DNA of 64,000 nt from Trichoplax adhaerens (lineage: Eukaryota; Placozoa; Uniplacotomia; Trichoplacea; Trichoplacidae). The notes under the pieces are model-generated. The model was given only the letters and a program-made list of their open reading frames with translations. It was not told the DNA's origin and searched no databases. Position 1 is the stretch's first letter. Each line of letters begins with the position of its first letter. The position numbers and the translations under genes were made by a program. Shown here one piece after another: positions 14,001-24,248 of this stretch. Location of the stretch: the NCBI RefSeq assembly GCF_000150275.1, contig NW_002060975.1, positions 338,130 to 402,129 of the forward strand. The letters run 5' to 3'.

Positions 14001-17000
14001 TGTACATGGTTTTGGAGCTAAACAGGTTTTATATTAAAGGAATCAGTTCATCAATCAACATTGCTACCAAGCTATTGATAATGATAGCTATAACTATAGC
14101 CATCTTAAATACTTCTTTAACGTTGTGCATCAATGATTAATCGGCGATTATTTTAGATTGGTACTTACTGCATTTCTTGGGTTCATCCGAATTATCTCCA
14201 CAATCATTAAATTTATCGCAAAAAAATGTCTTGGGAATACAAGCGCCATTCTTACAACGAAATTCACTTGACTTACAAGAATCTTAGTAGCAAAAAAATA
14301 AATTCCAGAGTATTAATTTCAGTGTCATGATGATAATACATGTAATTACATGCTAGAGACGATTGTAGTTACGAATGATGATAACTTACGAGAACTAACG
14401 CAATACTTTTCATCACTATTGTCGTAGCAATCATTATCTCCATCGCAAACGTAAGACTTCCTAATACAACGCTTATTATTGCATCTAAATTCATCACTGG
14501 TACAATTCGGACGAACTGAAATAGAAATGAAAATTGCCATCAGAAAGCCATTCATAAGATAGAAAAGAAGTTCCAGCTAATCCTGGGCTTTGACGGTTTC
14601 TATTAATATAGGAGTGAGGAAATTAAATACCGCAATTTAATTCATCGGATCCATCACGACAGTCCTTTATAAAATCGCACTTCCTGAAATTACTTATGCA
14701 ACGTCCATCAGAGCAAGTAAATTGCCACGACGCACACGTTTGGAAAGAACACCCTAACATTTACAATCAGATTCATAAACTAAATTAGGTAATTTGATAA
14801 AGTAAACGCAATTTGGCAAACGTAATAAAGGTATCCTGCAGTAAAAAGGGTCATTATTAATTAACCGAAATTTCAGAATTCTTGACAATGACATTTTCGT
14901 TAATTACAAATAGTATCAAAGTACAGCATATGAGGATGTTCTTTATACTGATCAATTGCAGAGCATGCACTACTAAAATGTAGTATTTATAGCTTATCGT
15001 AAATTCGAAAAGACATGAATATTTCAGTAAATCAGGCAAGTAAAGAGAACTCTTTCTCTAATGAAATAAAATTACCTAATTCGTCTGAATTATCACCACA
15101 ATCGTTATCATGATCGCAATGCCAAGACTTTGGTATACATTTGTGATTGTTACAGGTAAATTGATTAGATTTGCAGCTACTTGAATTAGCTGTAAAAGTT
15201 AAAATGAAAAGATTGTTACTTAATGGTATTACTGTATACAGTGTAGGTAAGGCATACTTGCAGAACAGAATCCACCAGGTTGCAAGACTTCTCCGCTTTC
15301 ACATACGCAAGTCATTTTACCATTACTAGTTATAGTTTTAGCGTTGTCAGGACACAGACATACGTGACCATTATTTGGTAACGGTGCACATAAGTGGGAA
15401 CATCCACCGTTGTTGTTAGCACAACCATTAGTCCCTGATTAACAATAAAAAACTTAAATATACCATTCTAAATAATGACATTTCCATAAAACTTCAAAAT
15501 TTTAAATTCCAATAGATACAATAAACTTAATATACATCATATGTTTTAACAGCATACGTTTTAACATTCTGTTAAACTATTGCAACTTTCAATCTAAGGG
15601 TATCGATTTACTATTACAGTAACAACTCGCCTATATTTGCATTTTGTAGCAATATTTCTTTTGCCTATACCTGTTTGAGAAGCTTGCCGAAAAGCCTTAA
15701 CATCGGTTAAGTAAGTCAAAGAACTAGCAATAACTTTCACATTTCCTCCGTTATTATTTGCTTGGAAAATTTTCTTTAATTCTGAATCCGCCCAATAAAT
15801 GCTATCCTTAAACACAGCTATGGCAGTAGGGTATGTAACATTGGAAGTTATTATTGTTCGTCTACTGTGTCCTTGCGATGTTGCCGTTTCAATAATATGG
15901 CGAGTTTTGTCAGTCCAATAAAGCTGCTGTCGCGCAATATCAAGAGCCAAACCAGAAGGATAACCGAGATTTGACTGAACTATAGTAGTAATCCCAGTGC
16001 CATCCATGTTAGCTCGCATTATAGAAGGCTTATTGTTTACATTGGTCCAGTATAGATATCTGTTTAGTTTACAATATAAACGTTAAAACATGCTACATAT
16101 TCATTTGTACTATTTACAAGCAGCATCTGAAAGGCTATGAAAAGTATTCAAATAGTTATAATTTATTCTTAAGGCGTAGTATTAAAATCTTCAAAGTTAT
16201 ATTATTCACCCTCTAGCTGGATCTAAAATCAATGATTCAGCGTTATCCATGTTAGTTGTAAGCAGAGTGCGACGATTTGTACCATCTTTCTTTGCTACTG
16301 ATAACTCTTTTCGCTTCTGGTCTATCCAGTAAATATTATTCGATATCCAATCTAAAGCCATACCACCGACCTATCCGGAAAGATTTCGATAGTAAGTTAA
16401 TCCTTCGATTTACATGGGCTTATTAAAATGTGTTTATGCTTAATTTTATATTTTTGTCACTAGCTGCAGCTTTTACGATTTTAAATCTAACCTGCGCAAT
16501 TTTAGTGGAAACAATTACTTCTGGCCAACCAGTACCATTCAAGTACATTCGCCTAATTGAAGGTGTTTGACCATTTTCGCCCCAATATAAACAGTTTTGG
16601 CTAAAGTCGTAATCAATGAAACTTACACCAATTAAATTAATTGGTAAGGTTTCGGCAATACTGGCACCAAATCGGAAACGTCCGATGCTAAACCTCTGAG
16701 AAAATAAGAGAAACTCGGACAATTCTGTCGAATTTCAAGAGAAAAATATTGGTTTAAAATTGTAACGTAATACTAATAGGTATAATATTAAAGTAGCTCC
16801 TAGCGTTTTACTTGCAACCGGGCATAAAGTCTTTTGTGGTCCGATAGTATTTTCTACACCTCCAAAACAAGTATCGTCCGCAATTTTTCGATATCTAATC
16901 ATAACCAGATGTAGTTAACTTGTAGTAATTAGTGCATTAATATGAGAAATAACAATGTATGGCTGTATGTAGCAAACATACCCTCTTGTTCTGTAGTAAA

Positions 17001-20000
17001 ACGAGCCCTCTGGGCAAGAAACTGGTATTTGAGGTGGTTGCGCCAGCGAAGCAGATAAAAAGCAATTTCCAGTGAAGAACGAATGGTAATAGCCTTCATC
17101 GCTAAAAAAAATAGTAATGAATGTAAGAAACTAATAATTACAGTCAAAAATATTTGGCAAATATAATAAATAATAAATTTTATAAAGAACCCGATCCGTA
17201 TTACCATTCAAAGTCATCGCGTATACACGTGCAATTTTGAACACTGATTGGTCTGTCATAGTTTCGTCCATTGTAACATCGGCTTTTAGTTTTACGACGC
17301 TCATATGTCATTTTCCTGCCAAGTACACACTTCGTACCTGGAGCACCATCTAATTTATCAGATGGTACCCATTTCTTATAATCGTTTAATGTACATGATC
17401 TTCCTAGCACATTTTTCATATCTATCTGAACTATAGTCCATTCATGATGTCCAACCGGTGATCCAACAATGGTAAAAACTGTTGTTTGCTCACCAGGCTC
17501 GGTGGTTAAACCATATGGCAACATTGCAGTACTATTAAAGATGTAAGTTGACCAAGATTCTCCTTCATCCCAACTATAGCTAATTATTTAAATAACGGAA
17601 ATCATCAATTAAAGTATTTAATAAGCAGGATTAGCTATAAGCAAAAATTAGAGAAGATTTAATCACAAGAAATAGATATTTAATTACTTACTAGATAACA
17701 TTCGTGATATAATACCGTCTTACTGCCGCAATAAGTCCGCCATGGTCAGCTACAGCGAACATAAATTGCCCTTTCATAGCCTGTAAAGTAAAACCAAACA
17801 GACAATATTATGGCGGTGCTTATTACATGGGGTATGTATATAAACAGACCTCTCTCCAATCGAATCCTCCATCTGTTGAAATATACATGCTTATGTTTCT
17901 CGATGTTAAATTTGCACCGACACTTCCGTGTCCAAGTATAAAACCAGGAGCTGAGGCTGAAGTATAAACTGCGCTCGGAAATGGAGATTGATAGTACGCA
18001 GTGTAGCGCAGTCCTAGATGTAACGAGCAACTCTAAAACGATACGTTTTAAAACATGAGACAAAATGATCGCAATAAGGATAAACTATGAATCAAGAAAG
18101 ACATATATTCTACCAACTATGTTGCTAAATCATTACTCTAGAAAGTCACAAATTTCATGCATTTGTAATTACAGACATGATATAAGAAAGTACGTAGCAT
18201 TAATATTACATTTAATTATTATAGTTAGACTGTATTCAATGAAATACTAAAACACCATTGTTTATAGTAACATGAATTTAGGTACAGATAATACCTCACA
18301 GTATACTCTATAACAGAAGAAATTAAATACTACCGTACTTTAGATGAATTTGAAATGCAAGCTGGATATGAATTGCCGTTAGAATCGGTAGCTGGAGGTT
18401 TAATGGATTTCCATTTAGCCCCATTATTATAAGTAATTAATGTGGTAATGTAGATAAAATTTTGGGAATCGGGCTTCGTGAGCTGCGTTGCAACGTAGAC
18501 TCCTAATAAACCCTTCAATTTGGTTATATCGGCAAATAAGGGACTTCTCCTGTTTAAATATAAAGATTCTTGCTAAGATCATATGTACTCGTATTCAATA
18601 TGCGATATTAAGTTATCGATCATATATTACTGTAGATAACGCTATTTTGATATTAAGTAAACTTACAAATCATATTTATGAACAGGTGGGGTGGCATGTA
18701 AGAAAGGATTAAAATATAATACGCGCTGCAGTGATAACGTATACTGTAAGCCTGAAGCATCGGAAATATATAAATCCATCCCTTTATGATTGTTATCAAC
18801 AACAACAAGCACTTGATCCGTAGTAGAATCAACAATGAAATAATCCTAATAATATCGAGAAAAAATAGCACGTTCAGAAAAATTGATATTTTCAGATTGA
18901 TATTTACAACTTTTACATACCTGGTTCTTATGATTTTTTAAGGGAAAGTTTGCAATCTGGAGTGCACCACGATTCTTAGATACCAAAAGATCGAGAAATC
19001 CACGTTTCTAAATAGTATAAACGGGATAGATTATTAGCTAGAATAACATGAACTTTGATAAATTAATTGATATATGCAAAATTATAGAAAGTACCGCTAT
19101 CATCAAAACTTACGTTAGATTTAACCACAAAAATGTAAGAACCTTGCATATATAATTCTGTGCCATTTGTCGCTAGTACCGTTCGCTTAATTCCAGTTTG
19201 AAATATGAAATCAAGTTTAATCATTGTCGCTAGGCCACCTTAAAAACATACAATTTCATACAATTACGGCATGTCATAACAAGTACTGAATGGAATAGCA
19301 ACGTTTTAGCATGAAAGCAAAATGTTCTATTTTTGATTACGTTCGCAATGAGATGCTTTATAAACGGTTAAGATACAGTATATTATATTATTCGAGGAGA
19401 TTGTTGTGGTTGTACTGTGGATAATATTACTGAAAATGCTTAATCTTGACATGTGTAACATTCTAGAATTAGTTATTGGACACTGACTTAATTACGATAT
19501 AATTAAGCTCGAATACACTACCTATATCTTGACGCTCTAAAAATACAGTTTGAGATGGATCCATATTTGGTTTGCCCCTATTAGTATTAAAGTAATCAGT
19601 CAAACTTTAGCACTAAAGAATAATGAACAAGTACAATAGCAAGTAGAGCAAGAACAGTTTAAATTCGCATTTTTTTAAGCTAAAGTAAATTAATTAAAGG
19701 TGCACTACTATTCTTACTATTATGTCATGCGAGGCTACTGTTGTACGGTCATAGCTATTACCGTATACAGCATATGTAGTAAGACTTGATTACCATGAAA
19801 TATAATTAAAAAATGAAGAACTCACCAATAAAAGGCTTTAATGTTGACGTCAAGTAACTTCCATGTAGTTCCAAAGTCATTTGAAGCATAAAGCTATAAA
19901 AAATGCATGAAATAACAATTATCAACACCGTCAAAAGCATTATTGATTAGAAACATTTCCGAAATGGAACTCCGATCGACTGATTTTAGTTGCTAATGTT

Positions 20001-23000
20001 ATATTTCGTTCTTTACCTTATTGTTATCACTGGTGTCAAGAGCTAAGACGTAATCCGCAACAGATGGATGGGGTACAATTCTATACGCTTTGAAAGTAAT
20101 CTTAATCGGTAAGACTGATTGACCTTCATCAAAGGTAACGAATAGGTATTTATGGGCGACATCAGCAAAAATTTTCTAATAATAGCAAATTAATGATAAT
20201 ATTAGTCAATCACATTTAGAATATAAATACACGAAATGATAAAGTAAAGTCAGTTATTCTTTCTTTTTATCTTTAATATCACTTTGTATCCCTTTTAGCT
20301 GTTAAAATGACTGCAAATGATTTGATTAAATACTGAATTGATACTTTACAGACGTGGATCAAAGTGACGATTCACAAATTATAAACTTGTTACACTAACA
20401 ATCTTATTTCATTCATTACGTAGTGATGACAATACCGCATATCGTCTATCTGCTATACGTACGAGTACATGTACTTACGCGTCTGAAATCAATAGGGCTG
20501 GTGTAAAAATTGTCTACCGAAGACGGATTGCCATTCAGCAAGCGAAAGTCAGTAGTACGATTAACAAAGGTCTTTCCATAATTAGTAGAAATATAGATTC
20601 GACTATAGCTCGTATTGCTGAAAAAATTGTCACCAGTTACCACAATAATGGTACCACTTCCCTGACCGGACCAGTGAATAATCAATCGATGCGTTGAATC
20701 TTTCAAATTGGCCTGGAAAGATGTAAGTAATCCAATTAGGTTTAGATACATTGCAAGAGTAGTTTTCTAACTTTTCACAATCCAGTATGTTCATGATCTT
20801 ATCATTATCTATCATATCAGTAGGTAAAACTATGATATAATCTATATTATAATATTAAAGTTATGATCTTGTAATCTATACAAGATTTAACTCATAGATC
20901 AAAGAGGTTTATTAATCAGAAGTAGCCTTTACCGACATTCTTGCATAATATGGACTATACATATTGTTAAAATTGAATATTACGCGTATATTTGAATATG
21001 ACATGATCTATCAGGTCATCTGTGAAGGACCGTTAGCTAATCAAAGCTTCTACTAATTTGATACACTGCATGTACAGTGGTATTCTCTCTTACTTTGTCT
21101 GCAGCTATCAATGTTAACATTGTCTGGCATTATAATTAGTAATATTGTATAACGTGGATGAAAATTTTAAAACAGTCCATAGTGTTGAAGCCTTACATAC
21201 ACATAACAGTCAACTTGTATACAGTCTATGTCAAGTTTATCTTCTATTCAGAGTCTTGTAACTTAATGATATTGTTTTTTCTTCTTGTAAACTAGCCACT
21301 ACGTGATTGACAACTCTATTCTTTATTCACTTCCTGTGGTGGCGTAGTCTCGTTAACCTTGCCTGGTGTGTACAGTCATGGTACAGCGCAAGGAAGCAGT
21401 CTTTTATGATCAATTTTTGAGTTTCAACAAGCTGTATAAATAAATATTAAGTATCTGTAAAGCTACCTTACTGAATGTATCGATCGATTTGTTCTACATA
21501 CTAGAAACTACCTGTTCAGTTCAACATTAAACGAGCAATTGATAACTATGTACAGTAGAGTCTACAGTCGTTGCCAATCGATGAAGGCACACGAGTGCAA
21601 ACAGCTATCGTAGATATCGAACTGTACTGTCCTGATCATGAACAACACTTTCCATCGGTATCAATTAATGGCAAGAAGATGATCCAAACAGCATATCGAT
21701 TGCATGATTTCACGCCTTTGATCCAACATACTATCGACTCCATCTTTCAGTGTAGTGCTATCGATTTTTGTTTATTTATATCGACTTTTGTTTAGAAAAG
21801 GAGGTTCGTCTATCTATTCCCTTCGTTACTGGAAAATTTCTTTTTAGCTAGTAACTCTTGTTTTGACTACAGTAAATACTCGATCAAGTTGATACGATTG
21901 CTATTAACGTTATAGTCTCTGCCGTACACCATGATCAAGGCATGCTACTGATCGTTGTAGTTAGTGCAAAGCTCCGCAGATCTTCATAACAGTTCACACC
22001 TTGCTTGTATCAATAAATTAATCATGAATACTTTACTGGTAATGGATGGTCTTCACCTTAACAGTAAATTGACTCTTGCTTACTTTCAAGCCAAATGTGG
22101 ACTAACTCGACAGTAACAGACAGCTATTACAAACAAGTATTCCATGCAGATACTTTTCTATTACGTAGAAGGAATTATTTGCTCATCTCTACCTGGTTTG
22201 CCTCCATTATTGACTGCTATACAGCCTTCAAAAATTCCCACATCGGGCAAAATAATTGTGCTACAGTACAAATCACTCTGGGAGGATCCGCCCAATACGC
22301 CATACTATCCAGCACTTTACAGTGTAGAGTACTGCATTTCAGCCACAGTATCATGCACGGTGATGTCATGACTTGCGCAGCACAGTACTAACTACTGACT
22401 GCAATCGTGCAATGGTGCGCTTATCGTGATGGAGAGAACTGAAAGTTTACTGTCATCATGCAATTATTGGTGCATCATCAACAGTGCAAATAGAAACAAA
22501 TTTGAGCTAAGGTATATGGGTTGGGGTACTACTATGTTTTCGTCTTGTATTTGGGAATTGAAAAATATTTCATCACCATCGTCTAACACAGTAGCACCAA
22601 TTCAATTTATCCATGGATAATAATTATTGAACTGTGGGTAGAGAGGACATGGAAATCAATTCGATACAGAAAGGGCTTCTTGTGATTGAGAATAGAAGGA
22701 AAGAGGCCTTGAAAGCGATCATCAACACGATCCACTACTATTACAAAATAACTCAGCGATTTCGCGTTACTATAGTGTAAAACTGTTGTTCGATCTCTCA
22801 CTACAACGATGTTGAAGAAAAATAGCATCATAGTTCAGCAAGAATAAAGTGTATTGATTACAGCAGACAACAACGAGACATGTATACTTATTGCTACTTC
22901 ACGAGCCGTTACAGTAGATAAACAGTCAGTGATGATGATCATTTTTGCTGACATCAAGTGCAACGCTTAAAAGACTCATCATGGCACATATTCGATAACA

Positions 23001-23353
23001 GCATAGTACAGTACTGTCATTTCATGGTGGTATCATAAAGACTTTGATCGCGTTTGATGATTTCATCATGCATTAAGGTTAAGTGAACTTACCACCGATG
23101 TACCATTGGGGGCAGGAGGCGGTGCAGTATTGGCTCTTTTAATCCGCTCTTTGGAATGGAAAACTTGCTTTACAGCTTCCTTTATTGGAATCTTCTTGGG
23201 CAGGGTGATTTGGTAAAAGTTCTGCCGTTCAGTCACCACTGTATGAGCAGGTAACTGTTGGTTATTTTCTGCGTTGAAGACGAACGAATCGTCCTTCGCA
23301 AAGGCTAGCAGGATAAAAGCGGAAAATATCAGAAACAGCTTCATTAGTGCCAT
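4624..23353 (-). CDS. SORL1: SorLA/SORL1-like sorting receptor with inserted SRCR domains
   Basis: A multi-exon type I membrane receptor read on the minus strand from ATG 23353 to TAG 4624-4626. Order: signal peptide and furin site (RIKR), VPS10 propeller with Asp-box (SNDFGTTW), 10CC cysteine module, YWTD (LDLR class B) propeller, EGF, LDLa 1-10, FN3, SRCR 1-6, LDLa 11, SRCR 7, LDLa 12-14, about four FN3, membrane span, acidic tail. The stretch [15 protein letters not shown] and the following DYKKW...CVLGRK...CYNG...DRP block align with human SORL1 almost without gaps. Summed domain exons suggest very roughly 3,100 aa against 2,214 in human. SorLA binds cargo in Golgi and endosomes and moves it by retromer, GGA and AP adaptors. 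Orthology is firm for both ends; SRCR domains are not part of vertebrate SorLA. Cargo here is unknown. Confidence 0.93.
5206..7179 (-). other. SORL1: SORL1 C-terminal FN3 block (about four domains)
   Basis: Roughly a dozen short exons encode beta-sandwich FN3 patterns, usually two or three exons per domain. Recognisable N-terminal halves are [20 protein letters not shown] (near 6650), [19 protein letters not shown] (near 6100) and [18 protein letters not shown] (near 5520). C-terminal halves have the usual L.P.T.Y pattern, for example [14 protein letters not shown] near 6900 and [14 protein letters not shown] near 5290. Exact domain borders were not resolved. Confidence 0.75.
7257..7940 (-). 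other. SORL1: SORL1 LDLa domains 12-14
   Basis: Three single-exon LDL receptor class A modules at 7797-7940, 7538-7693 and 7257-7394, each with six cysteines and the Ca-binding DGSDE box ([41 protein letters not shown]). Each is preceded by a Thr/Pro-rich linker. All three exon lengths are multiples of three. Confidence 0.88.
8037..8354 (-). other. SORL1: SORL1 SRCR domain 7
   Basis: One 318-bp exon encoding a scavenger receptor cysteine-rich domain: [40 protein letters not shown] and [13 protein letters not shown]. It is isolated from SRCR 1-6 by an LDLa exon. Confidence 0.9.
8455..8601 (-). other. SORL1: SORL1 LDLa domain 11
   Basis: A 147-bp exon with [17 protein letters not shown] and a divergent Ca box [10 protein letters not shown] (Gly-Ala in place of Gly-Ser). 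It sits between SRCR 6 and SRCR 7, so the two module types are interleaved rather than merely adjacent. Confidence 0.85.
8697..11402 (-). other. SORL1: SORL1 SRCR domains 1-6
   Basis: Six scavenger receptor cysteine-rich domains in protein order: exons 11091-11402, 10639-10971, 10228-10548, 9810-10121, 9541-9666 plus 9187-9372 (one domain split by an intron), and 8697-9014. Each has the VRLVGG-type start, a WGT[VI]C box, C(R/K)xLG, a W(L/M)..V.C.G strand and an ending like DAGVVC. SRCR modules are extracellular ligand-binding units found in scavenger receptors. Each unit is 312-333 bp of coding sequence, always a multiple of three. Confidence 0.93.
11467..12239 (-). other. SORL1: SORL1 first FN3 block
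   Basis: Four exons between LDLa 10 and SRCR 1. The sequence [16 protein letters not shown] near 12130 is an FN3 C-terminal half; [21 protein letters not shown] near 11880 is an N-terminal half, continued by [13 protein letters not shown] near 11660 and an exon ending in HTAPAG. About two FN3 domains; an N-terminal half for the first was not found, so an exon may be missing or the domain may be partial. Confidence 0.65.
12557..15189 (-). other. SORL1: SORL1 LDLa domains 1-10
   Basis: Ten class A modules, one exon each, in protein order: 15076-15189, 14631-14753, 14390-14515, 14169-14282, 13898-14017, 13637-13801, 13380-13532, 13137-13298, 12765-12869, 12557-12676. Nearly all keep six cysteines and the D..DC.D.SDE calcium box (for example [14 protein letters not shown]). 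Modules 6-8 have Thr/Pro linkers. Module 6 carries an extra GFFIP inside the Ca box. Human SorLA has eleven LDLa modules at this place. These modules bind ligands in a Ca-dependent way. Confidence 0.92.
15258..15434 (-). other. SORL1: SORL1 EGF-like exon
   Basis: A 177-bp exon just after the YWTD block. It encodes [17 protein letters not shown] and later CLCPDN and CVCESGEVL, the cysteine spacing of the EGF module that closes the SorLA/LDLR propeller. Confidence 0.88.
15671..16695 (-). other. SORL1: SORL1 YWTD (LDLR class B) propeller
   Basis: Three exons encode successive propeller blades with YWTD-type motifs: [26 protein letters not shown] and IYWADS, plus the typical RANMDGT and YPSGLALD strings. 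In LDLR-family receptors this propeller drives pH-dependent ligand release. The last exon is 15671-16059. After it, 15435-15670 appears to be intron. Confidence 0.9.
16812..20712 (-). other. SORL1: SORL1 VPS10 propeller and 10CC module
   Basis: About fourteen exons. Segments matching human SorLA in order: [11 protein letters not shown] (20680), [11 protein letters not shown]-type Asp-box [10 protein letters not shown] (20570), [17 protein letters not shown] (20160), [25 protein letters not shown] (18770), [10 protein letters not shown] (18480), [11 protein letters not shown] (17930), [13 protein letters not shown] (17750), YSWDEGESW and [15 protein letters not shown] (17500), then the 10CC cysteines ending [12 protein letters not shown] and [12 protein letters not shown]. 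First exon of the block is 20479-20712, in phase 0 with exon 1. Confidence 0.9.
20713..23092 (-). other. SORL1 intron 1 (2.4 kb)
   Basis: Exon 1 donor GTAAGT and the acceptor CTTTCCAG at 20713 join two phase-0 exons. The intron is the longest in this gene. Several 60-100 codon open frames occur on both strands, but none shows domain or splice logic. Confidence 0.75.
23093..23353 (-). other. SORL1: SORL1 exon 1: signal peptide and propeptide
   Basis: The ATG at 23353 opens [20 protein letters not shown], a classic signal peptide. A short propeptide follows, ending in the furin-type site RIKR at about residues 70-75, then a Pro/Ala-rich stretch and the donor GTAAGT. SorLA and sortilin are made as propeptide forms cut by furin at such a site. 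Confidence 0.88.
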
Positions 23354-24144
23354 TACTTAATTTCCTAGCTTGATTATTATAATTTTGAAAGGCTGAACGA
23401 ATGATGTCAACTTCAATAGTTAGTACGTGATATACGCGAACTGTACTGTACGTCCATACAGTCCGGTATACACTACTGCAGTAGTGTACATACAGTACAT
23501 ACAGTAGCACTGTACTGTATGATGAACACGACAGTAAATGTACAATTGTACACTAAAATGTACAGCACAGGGTTAGGGTTCGGATTTTGTACAGTACACA
23601 GGCAGACTACTAAGTACTGTACACTGTACAAATCGAAAACAAGACACGGTACTGGGCAGACCTGAGTATCGAAAATGACATAGTGTTCCTCATCAAATAC
23701 AGTATTGTACGCGTGTGTAGTGTACGAGTGTGCGTACGGGTAGCGAGTTCTCCAGTACAGTACCCGGTACCAGGTACCAGCAGACGTCTGACGGTCCAGG
23801 TTTAAAGTTTACCCTCATTGACTTTAGCGCGTGACCTTTCAAACAGAGTCTGCGTACACGTAGCATTTTTGCCGCTACGACTGTCATAGGAATAAACAGA
23901 TACAGTCTATTTGTACAATATGATATAATACAAATACAGTACATAGGTGGATCGGAAGGATACAGTAGTAATTTTTTACAGCTACTTCTGACAAAGTAGT
24001 ATTGTAATAGCAATTGATAACATACTCTTTAGCTAACCGACAATTAAGTTAAACCGAAGTGGAGATCCTCCAGAAGATCGAGACTTTATCAATAGTGAAG
24101 TTAAAGTTTTATAATAGAAATTTTTGTTGAAGCACTCGATGATT
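23354..24144. promoter_or_regulatory. Upstream region of SORL1 with GTAC palindromes
   Basis: About 790 bp between the SORL1 start and the tRNA gene. It is dense in TACAGTAC/GTACTGTA words from about 23436 to 23770 and includes a perfect 20-bp palindrome at 23469-23488. Must hold the SORL1 promoter; no TATA box could be assigned with confidence. Two TTAGGG-like units near 23570-23582 are too few to call telomeric. Confidence 0.4.
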
Positions 24145-24234
24145 GTCCCCGTGGCGCAATGGATTAGCGCATTGGACTTCTAACGTACTATGGTAGCGAT
24201 TCAAAGGTTGCGGGTTCGAGTCCCGCCGGGGATG
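24145..24234 (+). tRNA. tRNA-Arg (anticodon TCT) with 16-nt intron
   Basis: The acceptor stem GTCCCCG pairs with CGGGGAT, with G as discriminator base and one G-T closing pair. The D-arm A-box is TGGCGCAATGGATTAGCGC and the T-arm GCGGG TTCGAGT CCCGC is perfect. The anticodon stem TTGGA pairs with TTCAA; the loop gives anticodon TCT at 24179-24181. A 16-nt intron at 24183-24198 follows position 37, the canonical place, as in animal tRNA-Arg-TCT genes. A T-run follows from 24240 as pol III terminator. Confidence 0.95.
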
Positions 24235-24239
24235 ATTAA

Positions 24240-24248
24240 TTTTTTTTC
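24240..24248 (+). terminator. RNA polymerase III terminator
   Basis: A run of about nine T begins six bases after the tRNA discriminator base, the usual pol III stop. Confidence 0.8.

Noticed and set aside
22095-22391. Two overlapping plus-strand frames in SORL1 intron 1
   Set aside because: No splice logic, no domain, and the frames overlap one another in a 2.4-kb intron.
23570-23582. TTAGGG-like telomeric units
   Set aside because: Only about two units, within GTAC-rich sequence; expected by chance and far from a terminal array.
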